From Micromonosporaceae bacterium (GTDB taxonomy: Bacteria > Actinomycetota > Actinomycetes > Mycobacteriales > Micromonosporaceae), in contig JADGHA010000267.1 of assembly GCA_019689695.1 (NCBI GenBank), positions 1 to 6,247 on the forward strand: a DNA stretch of 6,247 bases, in the 5' to 3' direction. Positions 1 through 4,797 of this stretch are shown here, piece by piece; positions within the stretch are counted from its first letter, which is position 1, and each line of letters starts with the position of its first letter. A program made the position numbers and the translations under genes. The notes under the pieces are model-generated. The model saw only the letters and a program-made list of their open reading frames with translations, was not told the DNA's origin and ran no database searches.

Positions 1-8
1 CGCCTACC

Positions 9-40
9 CCCGCCCGGTGGTCTCATCCCTCCCCGGCGGG
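9..40 (+). terminator. Possible hairpin (terminator of an upstream gene?)
   Basis: CCCGCC(C)GG at 9-17 can pair with CCGGCGGG at 33-40, giving eight pairs with one bulged C and a 15-nt loop. CCAGGTTTCT follows, which is only a weak T-run. It could end a rightward gene lying outside the window. The first 100 bases show no other supportable gene. A perfect GGGTACCC palindrome sits at 65-72, between this hairpin and the ribosome binding site of the CBS gene. Confidence 0.2.
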
Positions 41-87
41 CCAGGTTTCTGGGCGCCGGCGACCGGGTACCCAAATAGGGGCAAGAT

Positions 88-94
88 AGGAGGA
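88..94 (+). promoter_or_regulatory. Ribosome binding site fixing the CBS-protein start
   Basis: AGGAGGA lies 6 nt before the ATG at 101. It settles the start: the same frame is open back to a GTG at 17, but that start has no Shine-Dalgarno sequence and would add 28 residues that do not look like a CBS domain. Confidence 0.8.
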
Positions 95-100
95 ACCATT

Positions 101-523
101 ATGGCTCAGAAGGTACGCGAGATCATGAGCTCGCATCCGATGTCTCTGCCCGCGGACGCTACCCTGGCGGAAGCGGCCAGGACGATGCGCGACAACGACA
201 TCGGGGACGTGCTGATCATGGACCAGGACGGACGGCTGCGCGGCATCGTCACCGACCGGGACATCATCGTCCGCGGCATCGCGAACGACAGGCAGCCGGA
301 CAGCACCCCGATTGGCGAGGTTTGCAGCCCGGACCTGGTGGCGGTGGACGCGGACGACGACGCCGATCAGGCGGTGCAGATGATGCGGCAGCGTGCGGTG
401 CGGCGCATACCGGTCATGGAGGACGGCCAGGTGATCGGCGTGGTGTCCCTGGGCGACATGGCCATCGAGAAGGACCCGGATTCGGCGTTGGCGCAGATCA
501 GCGCGGCGCCGGAGAACCTGTAG
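101..523 (+). CDS. Tandem CBS-domain protein
   Basis: A 140-residue stand-alone protein made of two CBS motifs, roughly residues 1-64 and 71-124. The first carries the typical VREIMS..P opening, a hydrophobic DVLIMDQDG strand and a GIVTDRDI end (48-55). The second has the IPVMEDGQVIGVVSLGDMA pattern (103-121). In this family such pairs form a Bateman module that binds adenosine nucleotides (AMP, ATP, sometimes NAD) and acts as an energy or stress sensor. Small two-CBS proteins such as Hrp1 of Mycobacterium tuberculosis are induced by hypoxia. No catalytic or DNA-binding domain is fused to it, so the output partner cannot be read from the sequence. The protein should be cytosolic. The start is the ATG behind AGGAGGA. 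The PEBP-like gene follows after 9 nt, so the two are probably co-transcribed. The family is sure; ligand and role are inference. Confidence 0.93.
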   Translation: MAQKVREIMSSHPMSLPADATLAEAARTMRDNDIGDVLIMDQDGRLRGIVTDRDIIVRGIANDRQPDSTPIGEVCSPDLVAVDADDDADQAVQMMRQRAVRRIPVMEDGQVIGVVSLGDMAIEKDPDSALAQISAAPENL

Positions 524-532
524 GGCAAGGCC

Positions 533-982
533 ATGGCTGGCGTCCAGTTACGGAGCTCCGCCTTCAACGACCACGACCTGATGCCCGCCCGGCTGTCCAA
601 GCCGGGCGGCAACGTCTCGCCGCCGCTGCAGTGGTCCGGCATTCCCGAGGGCACCGAGGAGCTGGTGCTGCTGTGCGAGGACGGGGACAGCCCGCAGCCG
701 TTCCTGCACTGGCTGGTCACGGGCATCGACCCGGCGACCACCGGCGTCGACGAGGGCCAGGTCCCGCGAGGCGGGCAGGAGTGGCCCAACGGGTTCGGCA
801 CCACCGGCTGGGCCGGGCCGCAGCCGCCGATGGGCGACAACCCGCACCGCTACTTCTTCCGCCTGTACGCCGTGTCGCAGCCGCTGGACATGCCATCCAC
901 GCCGACGGCCGAGCAGGTGCGGCAGGCCGCCGAGCACCAGGAGCTGGCTAGCGGCACGCTGGTCGGTACGTTCGCCCGCTGA
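533..982 (+). CDS. YbhB/YbcL-type PEBP family protein
   Basis: A 149-residue phosphatidylethanolamine-binding-protein relative of the bacterial YbhB/YbcL branch. The family signature is clear: NVSPPLQWSGIPEG (27-40), then an acidic strand leading into DSPQPFLHW (52-60) with the pocket histidine H59, then GPQPPMGDNPHRYFFRLYAV (95-114), which contains the second conserved pocket histidine, H105. The length is normal for the branch and there is no signal peptide, so it is probably cytosolic. The biochemical role of bacterial members is unsettled; the fold binds small anionic ligands. The ATG at 533 has only a weak GGCAAGG ahead of it and lies 9 nt after the CBS stop, so translation may depend on the upstream gene. 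The family call is firm; the function is unknown. Confidence 0.92.
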   Translation: MAGVQLRSSAFNDHDLMPARLSKPGGNVSPPLQWSGIPEGTEELVLLCEDGDSPQPFLHWLVTGIDPATTGVDEGQVPRGGQEWPNGFGTTGWAGPQPPMGDNPHRYFFRLYAVSQPLDMPSTPTAEQVRQAAEHQELASGTLVGTFAR

Positions 983-993
983 CCCCGCCGGTT

Positions 994-1004
994 GACGGAC
1001 CGTC
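994..1004. promoter_or_regulatory. Short dyad GACGG-A-CCGTC
   Basis: A perfect 11-bp dyad 12 nt after the PEBP-like stop codon, in the gap before the transporter. It overlaps a TTGACG (992-997) that resembles a -35 box but has no well-spaced -10. It could be an operator half-site pair or chance in GC-rich DNA. Confidence 0.2.
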
Positions 1005-1069
1005 TACTAAGGACAGCCTTCCAGCCGGGCCTGACGGCGGGTTCAGTGCCACGCCGGGCCCGAACGCGG

Positions 1070-1105
1070 TTGACTCCTGGGCGGAACGGCTGGCAGGGTT
1101 GGACC
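1070..1105 (+). promoter_or_regulatory. Candidate promoter for a leaderless MFS transcript
   Basis: TTGACT (1070-1075) and CAGGGT (1094-1099) are separated by 18 nt and resemble an actinobacterial housekeeping promoter, except that the first base of the -10 is C rather than T. The ATG at 1106 lies 7 nt past the -10, exactly where transcription would start. A transcript beginning with its own ATG would be leaderless, which is common in actinobacteria. This is a pattern match by eye. Confidence 0.3.
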
Positions 1106-1231
1106 ATGGCCCGCCGCATCCGCGACCCAGATTGATCCCGCGGCGTCGCGAGACGCCTCTATGTTCTGCGTGTCTGTGAGGACGGTGTCCTCCTCTATCC
1201 GGTCTACGCGCTGCTGTTCGCCGATGCCGGG
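1106..1231 (+). other. N-terminal part of the MFS transporter, interrupted by an in-frame TGA
   Basis: This stretch is in the same frame as the transporter frame that follows. It opens with ATG (1106) and codes for MARRIRDPD, then TGA at 1133-1135, then 32 further codons with no ATG, GTG or TTG. Those codons read through RRLYVLRVCEDGVLLYPVYALLFADAG, which is a good first MFS helix and fits directly onto helix 2. The piece therefore looks like real coding sequence. A single change (for example CGA or TGG to TGA) would explain the block. Otherwise translation must begin at a rare start such as the GTC at 1145, or the base call is wrong. If the stop is real, the full-length transporter is probably not made. 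Confidence 0.6.
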
Positions 1232-2299
1232 TTGAGCAGCGGCCAGATCTCGTCGCTGTTCGCCATCTGGTCGGTGGCGGGCTTCGTGCTCGAAGTCCCC
1301 TCCGGCGCCTGGGCCGACACCTTCTCTCGCCGCCGGCTGGTCGCCGCCGGGCTACTGCTGCGCTCGCTTGGCTTCGCGCTGTGGCTGCTCTGGCCGTCGT
1401 ACCCGGGCTTCGCCGTCGGCTTCCTGCTCTGGGGCGCGAGTGGCGCGATGACCTCGGGCACCATCGAGGCCCTCGTCTACGACGCGCTGGCCGCGGCCCG
1501 AGCCAGCGACCGGTACGTCCGGGTGATCGGCCGGGGCAACACCGCCGCGCTGCTGGCCATGCTCGCCGCCTCGGCCCTGGCAGCCCCCGCGTACGCGGCC
1601 GGCGGCTACCCATTGGTGGGCGCGGCGAGCGTCGCCGTCGGCCTGGTCGGCGCCGCAACGGCAATGTCGCTTTCGGAGGCCAGGCCGCGGGAGCAGGAGG
1701 AGGTACGCGGATACCTCGCCACGCTGCGCGCGGGCCTGGGCGAGGTGCGCGGGCAACCGCGCCTCGCCCGGACGGTGTTGCTGCTCGCCGCGGTGGGCGG
1801 GCTGACCGCGATCGAGGAATACTTCCCGCTGCTGGCCCGGGACACCGGCGCCTCCATCACCGGCGTAGCGCTGCTGGGCACGCTGCCCATTGCGGCCGCG
1901 ACGGCCGCCAGCGCGCTGGCCGACCGCTGGTCGGCGGTGACGCCGGCGCGGCTGGGCCTGGCCGTGGCGGCCGCCGCAGGCGCGCTCGCGGCCGGAGCGC
2001 TGGCCCGGCACCCGGCCGGGATGCTGGGCGTCGCCGCCTGCTTCGGTGTGCTGGAACTGTTCACCGTGCTCGGCGAGGCCAGGTTGCAGGAGACGATAAG
2101 CGGTCCCGCGCGAGCGACCGTGCTGTCGGTGACCGGTCTCGGCTCCGAGGTGGCGGCGCTCGCGCTGTTCGCCGGCTTCGGATTCGGCGAGTCCACGTTG
2201 GACGTAACCGCGCTGATGGCGCTGACCGGGCTACCGCTGGCTGGCGCGGCGCTGCTCACGAGGCGCTGGCTGCCGCCAGCCGGTCCAGGTCGCCCGTAG
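1232..2299 (+). CDS. MFS transporter (start uncertain, helix 1 upstream)
   Basis: A major facilitator superfamily permease, presumably an inner-membrane exporter of small molecules; the substrate cannot be predicted. The first canonical start in the open frame is TTG at 1232, giving 355 residues. In that version about eleven hydrophobic segments can be counted, beginning with ISSLFAIWSVAGFVLEVP. This is helix 2, because the MFS motif-A loop SGAWADTFSRRR follows at residues 24-35. A charged central loop (SEARPREQEEVRGYL) comes before the second half of the protein, which opens with EEYFPLLARDTG. The missing helix 1 lies in frame at 1136-1231, so the TTG start would give a truncated protein lacking one of twelve helices. 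No clear Shine-Dalgarno sequence precedes 1232. The family is certain. Whether the gene is intact depends on the TGA at 1133; it may be a pseudogene. Confidence 0.85.
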   Translation: MSSGQISSLFAIWSVAGFVLEVPSGAWADTFSRRRLVAAGLLLRSLGFALWLLWPSYPGFAVGFLLWGASGAMTSGTIEALVYDALAAARASDRYVRVIGRGNTAALLAMLAASALAAPAYAAGGYPLVGAASVAVGLVGAATAMSLSEARPREQEEVRGYLATLRAGLGEVRGQPRLARTVLLLAAVGGLTAIEEYFPLLARDTGASITGVALLGTLPIAAATAASALADRWSAVTPARLGLAVAAAAGALAAGALARHPAGMLGVAACFGVLELFTVLGEARLQETISGPARATVLSVTGLGSEVAALALFAGFGFGESTLDVTALMALTGLPLAGAALLTRRWLPPAGPGRP

Positions 2300-2320
2300 T
2301 GGCCGGCCGCCGGCCGGTCA
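2300..2320 (+). terminator. Hairpin directly after the MFS stop codon
   Basis: CCGGCCG-C-CGGCCGG at 2303-2317 is a perfect palindrome around one base. As RNA, 2300-2307 can pair with 2313-2320 (eight pairs including one G-U) around a 5-nt loop. It starts on the base after the TAG. Only AGCTTGGG follows, so there is no real U-tract. Such U-poor hairpins are common in actinobacteria. Confidence 0.4.
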
Positions 2321-2364
2321 AGCTTGGGATGGGCAGACCCACACCGCCACCGAGCCGTTTCTCC

Positions 2365-2382
2365 AGCCGGTACCGGCCGGCT
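2365..2382. repeat. Inverted repeat AGCCGG-N6-CCGGCT
   Basis: Six-base arms at 2365-2370 and 2377-2382 around TACCGG. The right arm runs into TAAGAT (2382-2387), the first of three copies of that hexamer in this gap. It may be part of the control region of the downstream oxidoreductase, or chance. Confidence 0.25.
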
Positions 2383-2437
2383 AAGATCCGCATCACTGCC
2401 ACGATCTACCATCCCCAGGGCCGAAATACATTGAGCG

Positions 2438-2497
2438 ACATCTTAGGGTGAGCGAACGGTAGCAGAGAACAGCTCTGACCGCTTCTTCGTAAGATGT
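2438..2497. promoter_or_regulatory. Nested inverted repeat upstream of the oxidoreductase
   Basis: The outer arms are ACATCTTA (2438-2445) and TAAGATGT (2490-2497), a perfect 8-bp inverted repeat 44 nt apart. Nested inside is GGT(AG)CAGAG (2458-2467) pairing with CTCTGACC (2473-2480) around AACAG. The left outer arm overlaps TAGGGT (2444-2449), a plausible actinobacterial -10, although no good -35 precedes it. The right arm ends 11 nt before the Shine-Dalgarno sequence. The layout fits a repressor site or a structured 5' leader. This is inferred from symmetry only. Confidence 0.4.
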
Positions 2498-2508
2498 GCG
2501 TCGAGATC

Positions 2509-2514
2509 AGGAGG
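2509..2514 (+). promoter_or_regulatory. Ribosome binding site fixing the oxidoreductase start
   Basis: AGGAGG lies 5 nt before the ATG at 2520. The frame is open to a start at 2496, but that would add eight residues, place the start before this site, and overlap the right arm of the upstream inverted repeat. MRAVAVTELGGPEVL is also the normal beginning of the family. Confidence 0.85.
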
Positions 2515-2519
2515 CGTCG

Positions 2520-3434
2520 ATGCGTGCTGTCGCGGTGACCGAGCTCGGTGGGCCGGAGGTCCTGAAGGTTGTCCAGCTGCCGGACCCGACCGCCGGGCCG
2601 GGGCAGGTGGTCGTGCGGGTACGGGCAGCCTGCGTCCAGCCGGCCGACGTCGGCGCCCGCATCGGGATGCTGCCCGGTGACCCGCTCAAGCCCCCCTACC
2701 AGCCGGGCTGGGACATCGCCGGCGACGTGGTCGAGGTCGGCGCCCAGGTCACCGACCTGCGCGTGGGCGACCGGGTGGTGGGCATGATCCCCTGGTTCCT
2801 CACCCGCGGCGAGCCCGGCGGGTACGCCGAGCTGGTGGCCGTCGACGCCGGCTGGCTCGTGCCGATGCCGGACGGCCTGGACTACGCCGTGGCCGCGACC
2901 GTCCCGCTCAATGCGCTGACCGCGCACCAGGCGCTGGAGATGATGGCGCTGCCGGAGCCGACGACCATGCTCGTCACCGGCGCCAGCGGCGGGGTCGGCG
3001 GCTTCGCCGCCCAGCTGGCGGCGCGCGCCGGGCACCAGGTGACGGCCGTCGCCGGCCGCGACGACGACGAGTGGGTGGCCGGTCTCGGCGTCGCGCGCGT
3101 GCTGCCCCGCTCTGCGGACCTCGGTGCCGCCGGACCGGTACCGGCCGCCCTGGACGCGGTGCCGGTTGGCCAACCGGCCGCGGCTGCGGTCGCCGACGGT
3201 GGAGTCCTGGTCACCACCCGTCCCACGGCGCCACTGGACCCGCCGCGGGGCGTGCGCCAGCAGCTCGTCCTCGTCCACGTGGACCGCCCGGCGCTGCGGG
3301 ATCTGATCCTCGATGTGGCGGAGGGGCGGCTGCGCACCAGGGTGGCCGAGCAGCTCCCGCTGTCGGAGGCGGCCGAGGCGCACCGCCGGCTGGAGGCGGG
3401 CGGCACCCACGGCAAGCTGGTGCTCGTGCCGTAG
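2520..3434 (+). CDS. Zinc-independent MDR family NADPH:quinone oxidoreductase-like protein
   Basis: A 304-residue soluble medium-chain dehydrogenase/reductase of the quinone oxidoreductase branch. These enzymes use NADPH to reduce quinones or activated alkenes. The N-terminal GroES-like domain (about 1-120) begins MRAVAVTELGGPEVLKV, has CVQPADVGAR (38-47) where quinone reductases typically have VNPVD, and continues with PGWDIAGDVVEVG (62-74) and RVGDRVVG (81-88). The nucleotide-binding Rossmann motif is VTGASGGVGGFAAQLA (152-167). The C-terminus LEAGGTHGKLVLVP is family-typical. The only cysteine in the catalytic area is C38 and the four-cysteine structural zinc loop is absent, so it is not a zinc alcohol dehydrogenase. 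The length is slightly short but complete. The gene stands alone: hairpins precede it, and it converges on the DUF456 gene 10 nt downstream. The natural substrate is unknown. Confidence 0.92.
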   Translation: MRAVAVTELGGPEVLKVVQLPDPTAGPGQVVVRVRAACVQPADVGARIGMLPGDPLKPPYQPGWDIAGDVVEVGAQVTDLRVGDRVVGMIPWFLTRGEPGGYAELVAVDAGWLVPMPDGLDYAVAATVPLNALTAHQALEMMALPEPTTMLVTGASGGVGGFAAQLAARAGHQVTAVAGRDDDEWVAGLGVARVLPRSADLGAAGPVPAALDAVPVGQPAAAAVADGGVLVTTRPTAPLDPPRGVRQQLVLVHVDRPALRDLILDVAEGRLRTRVAEQLPLSEAAEAHRRLEAGGTHGKLVLVP

Positions 3435-3444
3435 CCGACTCGGG

Positions 3445-3945
3445 TCAGGTGGCCAGGAGACCGGCCACCCACACCGTGCCGATGGTCAGGCCGGCGGCCA
3501 GCTCGACGAGCACGGACAGCCCGACCGCGGTCAACGCGTTCTTCGCCGACGGCCAGGCCCGCCGCCAGCCGCCCAGCCGGAGCCGCTCGGCCAGCCAGAG
3601 CCCGAGCAGGAAGCCGAGGAACAGGCCCAGCACCGGGACGACGAAGAACCCGACCAGACCGAGCAGGCCGCCGGCGACCAGCGACCGCTTGGGCACGCCG
3701 CTGCGCCTGAGGTTGCGGCCCGGCCACGCGTACTTCACCACGGTGCCGACCACGACCACGCCGCTGGCCACGCCCAGCACCAGCCATCTCGCCCAGCCGG
3801 CATCGGCCAACAGTGCCCAAACCAGCACGCCGGCCCAGCACAGCAGCAGCCCGGGCAGCACGGGCACGACCACCCCGACGATGCCGATGAGGATCGCCAG
3901 GCCGCACAGCAGGGTCACCGCGCCATCCGCGTCGCTGACGTCCAT
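3445..3945 (-). CDS. DUF456 family membrane protein
   Basis: A 166-residue integral membrane protein of the DUF456 family, function unknown. Hydrophobic blocks lie at about residues 10-47 (long enough for a hairpin of two helices), 54-72, 88-118 (again two helices) and 137-165. Family-typical features are the first block with VVVPVLPGLLLCWAGVLVWAL (25-45), the basic VKYAWPGRNLRRSGVPKR linker (70-87), and the glycine-rich block GLLGLVGFFVVPVLGLFLG (93-111). There is no signal peptide beyond the first helix and no catalytic motif. The ATG at 3945 lacks a strong ribosome binding site. A 10-codon ORF with a good site ends only 4 nt upstream, which suggests translational coupling. Downstream it converges on the oxidoreductase. 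Family confidence is high; no function is claimed. Confidence 0.88.
   Translation of the reverse strand: MDVSDADGAVTLLCGLAILIGIVGVVVPVLPGLLLCWAGVLVWALLADAGWARWLVLGVASGVVVVGTVVKYAWPGRNLRRSGVPKRSLVAGGLLGLVGFFVVPVLGLFLGFLLGLWLAERLRLGGWRRAWPSAKNALTAVGLSVLVELAAGLTIGTVWVAGLLAT
3448..3469. terminator. Hairpin between convergent genes
   Basis: GGTGGCC (3448-3454) pairs perfectly with GGCCACC (3463-3469) around an 8-nt loop, 13 nt after the oxidoreductase stop and inside the last codons of the convergent DUF456 gene. No U-tract follows on either strand. With only 10 nt between the two stop codons, this is the best candidate for a shared or rightward terminator. Confidence 0.35.
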
Positions 3946-3949
3946 CCCG

Positions 3950-3982
3950 TCACCGCCGCACGTGCAGCCGGACCTGCGTCAT
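3950..3982 (-). CDS. Possible 10-residue leader peptide before the DUF456 gene
   Basis: On the minus strand, ATG at 3982 opens MTQVRLHVRR and stops with TGA at 3950, leaving CGGG before the ATG of the DUF456 gene. GGAGAAGGG (minus strand, 3999-3991) lies 8 nt ahead of this small ORF and is a better ribosome binding site than the one in front of the DUF456 gene. It could be a coupling leader ORF. It is too short to judge by codon use, and the frame does not join the downstream gene. Confidence 0.3.
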   Translation of the reverse strand: MTQVRLHVRR

Positions 3983-4047
3983 GCCGCCCACCCTTCTCCA
4001 GCTGGATAGAACCCGGCACCGCCGACACAACCATAGCTGGCGGGAGC

Positions 4048-4191
4048 GTGCGGCCGGCGCCGCACAGCGGTTGGTCGCGGCGACCGCCGGCCGGACGCAG
4101 TACAGGTCCGAAGTGGAGTGTGGCCTGAGCGAGCTGCCGTGCCGGCACCCGGCCTCACATCTGCCCGTGCAATGTCGTCGTAAAGGCGACG
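4048..4191. repeat. Cluster of stem-loops in the DUF456/DoxX divergent region
   Basis: Four local dyads lie in this non-coding gap: GTGCGGC-CGGC-GCCGCAC (4048-4065, perfect 7-bp stem with a tetraloop), GGTCG-CGG-CGACC (4073-4085), GTGCCGGCAC (4139-4148, perfect palindrome) and CGTCG-TAAAGG-CGACG (4176-4191). I see no convincing gene between 3983 and 4227 on either strand and no clear -35/-10 pair. The dyads may be operators, part of an RNA leader of the DoxX-like gene, or GC-driven chance. Confidence 0.3.
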
Positions 4192-4209
4192 GAAGCACCG
4201 CACCGGAGC

Positions 4210-4216
4210 AGGAGGT
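4210..4216 (+). promoter_or_regulatory. Ribosome binding site of the DoxX-like gene
   Basis: AGGAGGT, a near-perfect anti-Shine-Dalgarno match, lies 11 nt before the ATG at 4228. The spacing is longer than usual, but no other in-frame start is closer. Confidence 0.65.
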
Positions 4217-4227
4217 GGGTCTACCAG

Positions 4228-4581
4228 ATGGGTCAGTACACCGCGTACGCCGCTGTCAGCGCCCTCACCATCGCAGCCAACCTCGCGATCGCCGTGGCCG
4301 ATCTCACCCGGGCCAGGTTCGTCCTGGCGAATTCGGCCGAGGTCCACGTGCCGCAGTCATGGCTGCCGAGGCTGGCCGCGCTCAAGGTCGCCGGCGCGGT
4401 CGGACTCCTGGTCGGCCTCGCGGTCCCGGTCATCGCGATTCTCGCCGCCACCGGCCTCGTGCTGTTCTACATCGGTGCCCTGGTCGCACATCTCCGCGCT
4501 CGTGTCTACTACAACATCGCCTTTCCCGGGCTGTACCTGGCGCTCGCCGCGGCCACCCTGGCGCTCGCCGCGCTGCGCTAA
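4228..4581 (+). CDS. DoxX-like family (DoxX_2) small membrane protein
   Basis: A 117-residue, four-helix membrane protein. Hydrophobic segments lie at about 5-24, 50-68, 69-89 and 99-116. The conserved parts are VPQSWLPRLAALKVAGAVGLLVGL (41-64), a loop ending in HLRAR (88-92), and the fourth helix beginning YYNIAFPGLYLALA (94-107). This is the pattern of actinobacterial DoxX_2 proteins. Relatives in the wider DoxX group take part in respiratory or oxidative-stress complexes at the membrane, but the role of this branch is not established. The length is normal and the protein complete, with the start placed by AGGAGGT upstream. It is transcribed divergently from the DUF456 gene and away from it; hairpins follow its stop codon. 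The family call rests on recognition from memory. Confidence 0.87.
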   Translation: MGQYTAYAAVSALTIAANLAIAVADLTRARFVLANSAEVHVPQSWLPRLAALKVAGAVGLLVGLAVPVIAILAATGLVLFYIGALVAHLRARVYYNIAFPGLYLALAAATLALAALR

Positions 4582-4688
4582 GGTCACCGCGACCGATCAC
4601 GAAGGTCAGCCAACTCGCAAGTCCTCCGCTGCTGCGAACCGGTCTGGCCGAGCTATGGGAGTCCATTGTGACCATTTGCCGATAACGC

Positions 4689-4732
4689 TGGCCAGGGTGT
4701 GGAGCGGTCGCACTATCCACTTTGGCTGGTCA
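4689..4732 (+). terminator. Two-tier hairpin downstream of the DoxX-like gene
   Basis: TGGCCAG (4689-4695) pairs with CTGGTCA (4726-4732), seven pairs with one G-U. Inside it GTGGA (4699-4703) pairs with TCCAC (4716-4720). GAAAGGATTTC follows. It lies about 110 nt past the DoxX-like stop and could end that transcript. The preceding 4582-4688 shows no gene or repeat that I can support. Confidence 0.3.
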
Positions 4733-4743
4733 GAAAGGATTTC

Positions 4744-4778
4744 GCGGGGGCGGTCCTGTCGCGGCCACCCGCCCCCGC
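4744..4778 (-). terminator. Strong GC hairpin at the end of the cupin/membrane-protein operon
   Basis: GCGGGGGCGG (4744-4753) and CCGCCCCCGC (4769-4778) form a perfect 10-bp stem around a 15-nt loop. It sits 19 nt beyond the stop of the leftward membrane-protein gene. Read on the minus strand, the stem is followed by GAAATCCTTTC, a weakly T-containing tail. It is likely the terminator of the leftward operon and may also stop rightward readthrough. Confidence 0.55.
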
Positions 4779-4797
4779 CTGGCTCGGTCGATGGCGG

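Noticed and set aside
17..100. N-terminal extension of the CBS protein from GTG 17
   Set aside because: It has no ribosome binding site and a non-family sequence, and AGGAGGA points to ATG 101.
1352..2011. Antisense open frame inside the MFS gene
   Set aside because: Low-complexity Arg/Gly/Gln-rich translation opposite a well-supported transporter frame.
2490..2495. TAAGAT as the -10 box of the oxidoreductase
   Set aside because: No acceptable -35 lies 16-18 nt upstream, and the predicted start would leave only about 17 nt before the ATG. It is better explained as an arm of the inverted repeat.
2406..3410. Long minus-strand open frame opposite the oxidoreductase
   Set aside because: The composition is that of an antisense shadow, and the plus strand codes for a clear MDR enzyme over the same bases.
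4003..4030. Minus-strand TTGTGT-16-TATCCA as a promoter for the DUF456 gene
   Set aside because: It matches only half of each hexamer, and the predicted transcription start would fall inside the Shine-Dalgarno sequence of the leader ORF.
3981..4685. Plus-strand open frame spanning the gap and the DoxX-like gene
   Set aside because: Arg-rich and without a domain. Over most of its length it is out of frame with the convincing DoxX-like protein, and it has no ribosome binding site.
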